Source of the DNA: CAKSFT01 sp045603125
GTDB taxonomy: Bacteria; Bacillota; Clostridia; UBA1381
DNA: 64,000 nt
NCBI GenBank assembly: GCA_045603125.1
Contig: JAZULN010000021.1
Span: 5,568 to 69,567, forward strand
Direction: 5' to 3'
Shown: positions 57,890 through 64,000 of the stretch, in pieces
Layout of the letters: the number at the start of each line of letters is the position of its first letter
Numbering within the stretch: the first letter of the stretch is position 1
Made by a program: the position numbers and the translations under genes
Notes under the pieces: generated by a model
Told to the model about the DNA's origin: nothing
The model's database searches: none
What the model saw: only the letters and a program-made list of their open reading frames with translations

Positions 57890-59728
57890 TTAGTTTATTT
57901 CAAAAATCACTGCATCAAACGGCTTTATCTCATCAATATCGCCATAGATAACTGAAGCCGGAGCACAAGCCTTGAATTTAAAATTAGGTTTTTGTGGATT
58001 TTTCGAGTAGTTAATTGCAACACAATATGACTTATTACCGTCGGTGTGCTCGGTTACTGCTATAAATTGATTGTCAGATGCGACCTTCTTGTTTTCAATA
58101 ATGTCTTTAAAGAAATGTCTGTATATTAAGTGAATATTGCCGTCAAAAGCGTTGGTTTCATCAAGAAGAGCGTATTCAAGCGGGAAGTTTACGAAGAAGA
58201 CCCTACCTTTGCCGTATTGGTACTCTGTAATGATAGGATTTCCTGCTTCATCTTTGGCAAGAACATCGGCACCATTAGCCTCAATCCGGAAGTTTCTTCT
58301 TTTCTTATATGGAATTTCAGAGTCATCAAATTTAAAATTCCCTGATTTATTCTCATATGCTGCGTCAATAACTCTAAGGCCTGCGAGACTGTTAAAGTCA
58401 GATAATATGCCGTTATCTACAGAAATATAGAGACTTGCACCATCTAAAACACGTTTTTTAAGGATTGCCCAGTTCTCACCCGACATAACTTTTCCGCCTG
58501 CCACAGAAGGCATAAGATAACAGTCGGATTCGGGAATTTCTACGTCTCCGTAGGCAAACTTTAGGTTAATATCCGATTGCTTTGCCATACAGTATGCCAT
58601 ATAAGAGATACCAACCTGTTCCTGTTCTTTTGTAAGAACACAAACAGCATCGTCTTTTGGCGGATTTAGTTTAAGACCTGACGACTTTAAAAATTCCGAG
58701 AATTTCTTCATTTCCTTTAATACAGGCTTCGGATTTCTATTGGCATCAATCATACCCAACTCAACCTCCACCATGTTCCAGGTATATGGTGCGGTGGTAA
58801 GGTTAGTCTGCTCATTGGCACACCACCACATTACCCCTGAGATGCCGTTTACATAGTTTGAAAAGAGATTTACTCTTAAAAAGTCGCCTGACAAATCATC
58901 GTTTGCAACCATTGGTCCCATTGTACCTATTTCCTCGGCGATACAAGGTTTTTTGCCTATGTCTTTATATAATTTTGATTGGGCTGTTGCATGCATGGTG
59001 GTTCTGAAGGTTCCAACCTCGTCCTTATTTGCATACGGCAGCCAATATGGGTATGGGTGGGTTGTAAGAAGGTCGGTAAATTCTGCCTGGTCGGCAATAG
59101 TCCAACTCTTTTGATCAAATTCCAATTCGTGCATGCCCGAAACAACGTCTCTTGTGTTGTCGTTTGCCTTTATTGTGTTTGCAATTATACCTGTCCAACT
59201 CGCAGCAACATATCTCGTTTCTGCAGGACACATATTGTTACATTCATTTCCTAAATCCCAGGCGTAAATTGCCTTTCGGTCTTTAAAGCGTCTTACAAAT
59301 CCCGTAATAAATCTCTGCTCAAACAAAAGAGCAACAGGATCGGTGTAAAGATTTTTACCATATAATGCAGATGGAATAAAGGTTCTTCCGCTCATATATC
59401 CTGTTAGAAGTCCGACTATAAGAAAAATATCATATTTTTCACACAAATCACAGAATACCGAGAATCTATCAAGCATTACTTCGTCAAGATAGTATGGGTT
59501 TTCGGGGAATTTGTCCCCTTCTAAACGATATTCCTCGATTTTTCCAAAAGACCCAATTAAAGGCATTATGGGTTGAAAATCTCTCCAGATAGGGAATACT
59601 CTCATATATTTAACACCGTGAGATGATAAAATCTTTAAATCGTCCTCAATTGCCTCAGGCGACCAGTTTGACCACATCTCTGTACCGGCATTCAATGCCC
59701 AGTAGTTACATCCAATCAAAAAGCCCAC
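57890..59728 (-). CDS. Cellulase-superfamily (GH5-like) glycoside hydrolase, cytoplasmic
   Basis: A 612-residue clan GH-A enzyme. The barrel spans about 1-330, with acid/base Glu162 in YAWDLGNECN and nucleophile Glu266 in CIAEEIGT; GVMWWCANEQ follows. The second part (370-510) resembles a beta-galactosidase-type amidotransferase-like domain (YLMPSVAGGKVMSGENWAIL), then a small beta domain. Mannanase- or mannosidase-like in outline, exact family uncertain. No signal peptide, so it acts on imported oligosaccharides. Operon with the PfkB kinase. Confidence 0.8.
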   Translation of the reverse strand: MGFLIGCNYWALNAGTEMWSNWSPEAIEDDLKILSSHGVKYMRVFPIWRDFQPIMPLIGSFGKIEEYRLEGDKFPENPYYLDEVMLDRFSVFCDLCEKYDIFLIVGLLTGYMSGRTFIPSALYGKNLYTDPVALLFEQRFITGFVRRFKDRKAIYAWDLGNECNNMCPAETRYVAASWTGIIANTIKANDNTRDVVSGMHELEFDQKSWTIADQAEFTDLLTTHPYPYWLPYANKDEVGTFRTTMHATAQSKLYKDIGKKPCIAEEIGTMGPMVANDDLSGDFLRVNLFSNYVNGISGVMWWCANEQTNLTTAPYTWNMVEVELGMIDANRNPKPVLKEMKKFSEFLKSSGLKLNPPKDDAVCVLTKEQEQVGISYMAYCMAKQSDINLKFAYGDVEIPESDCYLMPSVAGGKVMSGENWAILKKRVLDGASLYISVDNGILSDFNSLAGLRVIDAAYENKSGNFKFDDSEIPYKKRRNFRIEANGADVLAKDEAGNPIITEYQYGKGRVFFVNFPLEYALLDETNAFDGNIHLIYRHFFKDIIENKKVASDNQFIAVTEHTDGNKSYCVAINYSKNPQKPNFKFKACAPASVIYGDIDEIKPFDAVIFEIN

Positions 59729-59761
59729 AATTATTCCTCCACTACATAATATTTCTAAAGT

Positions 59762-59790
59762 ATTATATCACAGATGTTTTTAAATATCAA
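59762..59790 (-). promoter_or_regulatory. Promoter of the GH5-like / PfkB operon
   Basis: Minus strand TTGATA (59785-59790), 17 bases, TATAAT (59762-59767), about 34 bases before the start. Confidence 0.75.
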
Positions 59791-59794
59791 TAAA

Positions 59795-59821
59795 AAATGC
59801 AACTTTTTGAAGTTGCATTTT
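59795..59821 (-). terminator. Terminator of the YwaF-like gene
   Basis: An 11-bp stem AAATGCAACTT/AAGTTGCATTT, followed on the minus strand by TTTTTTATT. Confidence 0.88.
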
Positions 59822-60566
59822 AAATATTTCGTATATGTTTTTTCTTTCTATATTCCTTTAAACTATAAACAACTTTAAAGGGCACAAACATATGAAAAAG
59901 AGAAACTGTAAGGGGATAAAACCTGCCCAGTAAATGAAATACAATTCTTCCTAATTTCCCCGGAAAGGGATCGGATAAAAACATAAGGTTTGACCCGAAG
60001 ATATGGTTTAGAGGTAAACATATAAAACATAGGGCCCCGACTAAAGTTGCATATAGAACAAGGTCGTTTTTCTTTAAAGTCACATAACCTGTTATGTTTA
60101 CTAAAATCCCAAGGTATACCATAAATCCGTGGTAGATGAAACTATGGATACTCATAAAATGAAAGGCGGGGAAAAGCGATAAAGATGTTGATGGGGAGAT
60201 TAAAAATACAAGGCCTCCTAAAATTCCACCCGTTGCGATAAATACATCGCCCACCCGCTTTAAAAATCCTTTGGCGAAGGAACTAAAAATCCCTGAATAA
60301 AGAAACAAACTACAAAAATAAAGGGGCATATAGCCGTTTAAATCAGAAAGGTTGGTGTAGGTAAGAGCAAAACCAATCCTGACCACTTCTAAAATTGCCA
60401 GCGTCACGGTAGATATCCGGATTGTTTTTTTCACTTCGTCTTTTGACATCTCTGACGAATGTGCAAGGGCAAAAACTATAAAGCTCAGTGTTATAATCAA
60501 AAGTATTATATGCTCGGGGGTAAATAATCCCGCCGGGGGATATTCGCCGATTTTTGCAAAAAACAT
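59820..60566 (-). CDS. YwaF-like integral membrane protein
   Basis: A 248-residue protein with about seven membrane helices. The pattern PLYFCSLFLYSGIFSSF in helix 3, then FHFMSIHSFIYHGFMVYLGI, and LPLNHIFGSNLMFLSDPFPG with the conserved N-x-x-x-x-x-N, matches the TIGR02206/YwaF family (TMEM164-like). No known activity. Single gene; the promoter was not clear. Confidence 0.7.
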   Translation of the reverse strand: MFFAKIGEYPPAGLFTPEHIILLIITLSFIVFALAHSSEMSKDEVKKTIRISTVTLAILEVVRIGFALTYTNLSDLNGYMPLYFCSLFLYSGIFSSFAKGFLKRVGDVFIATGGILGGLVFLISPSTSLSLFPAFHFMSIHSFIYHGFMVYLGILVNITGYVTLKKNDLVLYATLVGALCFICLPLNHIFGSNLMFLSDPFPGKLGRIVFHLLGRFYPLTVSLFHMFVPFKVVYSLKEYRKKKHIRNI

Positions 60567-60687
60567 TTAAAAGACCTCTTTTCTTGGTTAGTATATTAAC
60601 ATAGATAACGGATTATTTCAAGAAATCTTAGCCATTGTTTACAAAAAGGAAATAAAAAATTAAAAAAGTTTATATTTTAATAAGTTA

Positions 60688-60716
60688 TTGCCTTTTTTTA
60701 AAACTTGTGTTATAAT
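60688..60716 (+). promoter_or_regulatory. Promoter of the SNF2 helicase gene
   Basis: TTGCCT (60688-60693), 17 bases, TATAAT (60711-60716), 35 bases before the start. Confidence 0.7.
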
Positions 60717-60750
60717 TAAAAGATACTTTATGAAGAAAGAGGGTGCAAAA

Positions 60751-63700
60751 ATGAAGATAACCGATGAAATGATAGAAAAAATCGCATCTCCCGTTATTTA
60801 TAAGAGGGGGCTTGAGTATTTTAGAGAAGGAAGAATCCATATTCGTTCCATTACCGAAAAATCGGTAAAGGCGGTGGCCGACGATAGCGATATTTTTAAT
60901 ATTAGCCTCGCGGTTTCTGATGACAAAATCAAGGAATATTTTTGCACCTGCCAGTATTTTCATACCATGGGGTGTACTTGTAAGCATATTGTGGCGACAT
61001 TAAAGATGTGTCAACGAGAGATAGACAAGGCTAGCGGACTTGATAATGCAAATGATTTGATTGCAAGGACATTATGTGATGAGTTCAGCACTAAAAACAT
61101 GGATAAGAAGAGAATTAATTTGCATTTTATCCTGAACATCTATACATCCCCGGATAGATGTGGTTTTTCAGTAAGCCTGAGAGCAGGACTTGACGGTGCC
61201 GATAATCAGGTAAAATCACCGGCTTTTATTGATGGTATATATAACGAAAATACTGCAAACATTTCAAAACATAAAAAACTCTCATTAACAGAATACGAGT
61301 TTGGGGAACGTGAGAAGGCAATTCTTGATATTTTAGCCGAAATTCAGGATAGTCGGGAACCCGAGCAGATAAACGGCAACGACATATATTTAAGTGACTA
61401 TACTGTGGCAAGAATCCTGCCGATTTTAGATGGTGTGGACTGGGAGTGCCGGGTCGACGGTATGCCTTTTCACGATATCAGAATTATCGACGACGACCCT
61501 GATATTTTATTGGATATTACCGCGGCGTCCGGAAAAATCAGTTTGATTATAAATGAGCGTGGAGTCGCACTTACCAAAGACGGCAGCTGGTTTTTATATG
61601 AGGGGAATATTTACCACACAAAAAAACAATGGCAGGATTGGTTTATGCCGATATATCGGACTGTAATTTTAGCAAGACGTACCCAGATAGACTTTAATGA
61701 CGCTAATGCCATTGATTTTTTCACTCACATTTTCCCACATTTAAAGGAGAAAAAGGGCGTCGTTCTTGACGGCTTTGATGATGTAATTATAGACCAAAAG
61801 CCTGTGTTTGAGGTCTTTATAGATAATTTCGGTGACGGGATTTCAGCGGTGCCGATAGTCCGTTATGGTTCAATTTCTCTAAGACCAAACCAGGACATTA
61901 CGGTTGGCGAGAAAATCCTTATTAGAAACACACGCCTTGAAAAAGAGGTTATGGATTTTTTCGCGGAATTTGAGCAGGCAGGCGAGCGGTATATTGCAAA
62001 TGATAATGATGTCCTTTTTCGGTTTTTAACCGTTCACTTACCCAAGCTTGAAACCTATGCAACGGTATTTTATAACAAAAAAATCAATGTATCAAACCAA
62101 ATCCCCCTTAAGGCAAAGGTTGGATATGAGAGTGATGTAAACCTATTGGAAGTGGGGTTTGAAAGTGTCCTCTCTGATGCTGAGGTCTCAGGGATTTTAG
62201 AGGCAATTTCTTTTAGGAATCCATATTATAGAACCAATAACGGGGATTTCATTGAACTTAGCTACGATAAATTATCCTTGGGCGATTTAGTTATAAGTCT
62301 TGGCTTTGATCCTGATGATATTGAAAAAGGCAAAAAGGCAGTACATCATAATAATGCGTTTTATCTGGAAAGTCTGAAGGAAGCAGGACTAATTGAGAGC
62401 GGCGAGGACTTTGACCGATTCATTAAAAAAATAAAAGATACTAAAGTAAAAATTCCGCCGGAGCTTGATAAGGTTTTAAGGGGGTATCAAAAAGAGGGAG
62501 TAAAGTGGCTTTCTCAGTTATCCGCCTTTGGATTTGGCGGGATTTTAGCCGACGATATGGGTCTTGGTAAGACCTTGCAGGTGATCGCTTTTGTTATGAG
62601 TACCCCTCATGACAAGCCGGCACTTGTGGTAACACCGAGCAGTCTTACCTATAACTGGCAGAACGAAATTTTAAAGTTTGCACCAAATGCAAAGAGCCTG
62701 ATAATTGAGGGGACAAAGCAGGAGCGAGCCGAACTTTTGGAGAGTATCGAAGGATTCGATTTTTTAATTACATCATACCCCTTGATGCGGCGAGACATGG
62801 AGTTATATAGGAAAAAGGAATTTTCCTATTTTTTCATTGATGAGGCTCAGTATATTAAAAATCCTGCAACAATAAATGCAAAAAGCGTAAAAAAGATAAA
62901 TGCCGGAGGCTATTTTGCCATAACCGGAACTCCCATTGAGAATTCATTGAGTGAGCTATGGTCGATTTTTGATTTTATAATGAAAGGGTATTTATATTCC
63001 CATAGGGACTTTGAAAAAAGATTCCAAAAGGGGATAATGAAGGATGAAGACAAGTCAAAAATTGAGGAATTGAGGCGAAAAATTCAGCCGTTCATTCTAA
63101 GACGAATGAAGAAGGATGTTTTAAAAGAATTACCGGACAAAATTGAAAACACAATTTATACGGGGCTGGAACCTGAACAAAAAAATATGTATGAGGCTTT
63201 CTTGCGATATGCAAGAAATGAGGTTATGGTTATGACCGACCAAAGCCGTGAAAACCGGATGAAGATTTTAAGTCTTCTTATGAGGCTACGGCAGATTTGT
63301 TGTCATCCAAGGATGTTTGATAAAAACTTTAAGGGTGATAGCGGAAAACTTCAGCTTTTTGAAGAGACGGTCACATCTGCTGTGGAGTCGGGGCATAGGA
63401 TTTTGGTCTTTTCACAGTTCACCTCAATGCTATCGATTATAAAGGAAAGCCTTGACAAATTAAAAATCGGGTATTTTTACTTAGATGGCTCGACACCATC
63501 CGATGAGCGAACCGAGCTTGCCGCAAGATTTAATAAGGGCGAAAAAGAAGTCTTTTTAATCTCGCTGAAGGCCGGAGGGACAGGCTTAAACCTTATAGGT
63601 GCTGATATGGTAATTCACTATGACCCGTGGTGGAATCCGGCGGTAATGGACCAGGCAACAGACCGTGCTCACAGAATTGGACAGAAAAAGGTGTTGCAGG

Positions 63701-63849
63701 TTATAAAGCTTGCCGCAAAAGGTACAATCGAGGAGCAGATTATAAAACTGCAGAAGAAAAAAAGAGAATTGGCAGACGACGTTATAAAAGAAAACTCGTC
63801 GCTACTTTCAAATCTTTCAAAAGAAGAGATTTTAGATATTTTCTCTTAA
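60751..63849 (+). CDS. SWIM zinc-finger SNF2-family helicase
   Basis: A 1032-residue Swi2/Snf2 ATPase. A SWIM finger at Cys65, Cys67, Cys77 and His79 (C-x-C ... C-x-H) lies in the N-terminal part. A middle region (110-560) has no clear domain. The SNF2 core holds DDMGLGKT (601-608), the DEAQ box, SITGTPIENS-type motif III, and a C-terminal helicase lobe with FSQFTSML, ISLKAGGTGLNL and DRAHRIGQ. It is typical of clostridial SNF2 proteins thought to remodel protein-DNA complexes. ATG 60751 follows AGAGGGTG. Confidence 0.93.
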   Translation: MKITDEMIEKIASPVIYKRGLEYFREGRIHIRSITEKSVKAVADDSDIFNISLAVSDDKIKEYFCTCQYFHTMGCTCKHIVATLKMCQREIDKASGLDNANDLIARTLCDEFSTKNMDKKRINLHFILNIYTSPDRCGFSVSLRAGLDGADNQVKSPAFIDGIYNENTANISKHKKLSLTEYEFGEREKAILDILAEIQDSREPEQINGNDIYLSDYTVARILPILDGVDWECRVDGMPFHDIRIIDDDPDILLDITAASGKISLIINERGVALTKDGSWFLYEGNIYHTKKQWQDWFMPIYRTVILARRTQIDFNDANAIDFFTHIFPHLKEKKGVVLDGFDDVIIDQKPVFEVFIDNFGDGISAVPIVRYGSISLRPNQDITVGEKILIRNTRLEKEVMDFFAEFEQAGERYIANDNDVLFRFLTVHLPKLETYATVFYNKKINVSNQIPLKAKVGYESDVNLLEVGFESVLSDAEVSGILEAISFRNPYYRTNNGDFIELSYDKLSLGDLVISLGFDPDDIEKGKKAVHHNNAFYLESLKEAGLIESGEDFDRFIKKIKDTKVKIPPELDKVLRGYQKEGVKWLSQLSAFGFGGILADDMGLGKTLQVIAFVMSTPHDKPALVVTPSSLTYNWQNEILKFAPNAKSLIIEGTKQERAELLESIEGFDFLITSYPLMRRDMELYRKKEFSYFFIDEAQYIKNPATINAKSVKKINAGGYFAITGTPIENSLSELWSIFDFIMKGYLYSHRDFEKRFQKGIMKDEDKSKIEELRRKIQPFILRRMKKDVLKELPDKIENTIYTGLEPEQKNMYEAFLRYARNEVMVMTDQSRENRMKILSLLMRLRQICCHPRMFDKNFKGDSGKLQLFEETVTSAVESGHRILVFSQFTSMLSIIKESLDKLKIGYFYLDGSTPSDERTELAARFNKGEKEVFLISLKAGGTGLNLIGADMVIHYDPWWNPAVMDQATDRAHRIGQKKVLQVIKLAAKGTIEEQIIKLQKKKRELADDVIKENSSLLSNLSKEEILDIFS

Positions 63850-63865
63850 AAATTCACAAAATCAT

Positions 63866-63935
63866 AACCACTAGTAAACTAGTGGTTTGACCAGCCCCTA
63901 GAAGGGGCTATTACAGGCTTAACCCCTGAAAGGGG
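63866..63935. repeat. Three stacked hairpins, possible insertion-sequence end
   Basis: AACCACTAGT/ACTAGTGGTT (63866-63887), AGCCCCT/AGGGGCT (63893-63909) and CCCCT/AGGGG (63923-63935) follow one another with few bases between. Such subterminal hairpin series are seen at IS200/IS605-type ends. No transposase is inside the window, so this is a suggestion only. Confidence 0.4.
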
Positions 63936-63969
63936 CATCGAAGACTTGACACCGCATTACAATTACTGG

Positions 63970-63999
63970 CAGCCGCTCACGTGCGGCTGTCTTTTTTTG
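63970..63999 (+). terminator. Intrinsic terminator at right edge
   Basis: AGCCGC/GCGGCT stem with CACGTG-centred loop, then CTTTTTTT. It could end the SNF2 transcript. Confidence 0.8.
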
Positions 64000-64000
64000 C

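Overview
The window reads as chromosome of an anaerobic, endospore-forming, low-GC Gram-positive bacterium of class Clostridia, probably a gut or other carbohydrate-rich-habitat lineage. The evidence is a complete spoIIIAA-AH operon, spoVT, the yabM/mazG/yabO-yabP-yabQ-divIC-yabR group, a nine-gene V-type ATPase operon, the SCIFF ranthipeptide with its radical SAM maturase, AGGAGG-type ribosome sites and TTGACA/TATAAT-type promoters. The genus cannot be named from the sequence alone.

Layout. 1-450: tail of an unrecognised gene and an XRE regulator. 477-8968 (minus): V-ATPase operon ntpF-I-K-E-C-G-A-B-D, whose c subunit keeps the full set of Na+ ligands known from Enterococcus hirae NtpK. 9012-10822 (minus): SCIFF precursor, attenuator, maturase and a possible extra 48-codon ORF. 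10949-16106 (minus): Asp23 protein, then the spoIIIA operon. 16213-17995: SseB-like protein and spoVT. 18032-23813: mixed region with a TIM-barrel protein, a repeat-rich locus around a four-helix-bundle gene (20303-21470), rpsT, a two-OB-fold ssb-like gene and ldh. 23866-28633: SpoVB/YabM flippase (inverted), mazG, HU and the yabO-yabR group. 28703-33673: pncB, then the tRNA t6A and acetylation group sua5-ywlE-rimI-tsaD, with a convergent RNase M5-like gene. 33812-35189: Se/S-carrier-like protein plus a cysteine desulfurase-like enzyme. 35265-35896: five-tRNA operon (Gly, Arg, His, Gln, Lys). 36178-39902: AraC regulator, alpha-galactosidase and galT (alpha-galactoside use). 39934-42592 (minus): argG-argH. 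42744-52012: ruvC, ruvA, ruvB, amidase, queA, an inserted acyltransferase, tgt, ktrB and ktrA. 52068-56746: Ca2+-type P-ATPase, LOG protein, Mn-type CDF exporter. 56790-59728 (minus): GH5-like hydrolase and PfkB kinase. 59820-63849: YwaF-like membrane protein and a SWIM-SNF2 helicase. The right edge has stacked hairpins resembling an insertion-sequence end.

Most genes are core functions. The least explained DNA is at 20303-21707. A 50-bp block carrying a consensus promoter occurs twice there. The first copy precedes an array of four direct and four inverted GCGATAT cores separated by mini-hairpins, which leads into a four-helix-bundle gene. The second copy precedes a long stem-loop and a terminator-like hairpin placed before a 67-codon ORF of unknown function. 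A related palindrome array with a different core (ATTTCA) lies after the tRNA operon at 36040-36116. This locus is the best candidate here for an undescribed element.
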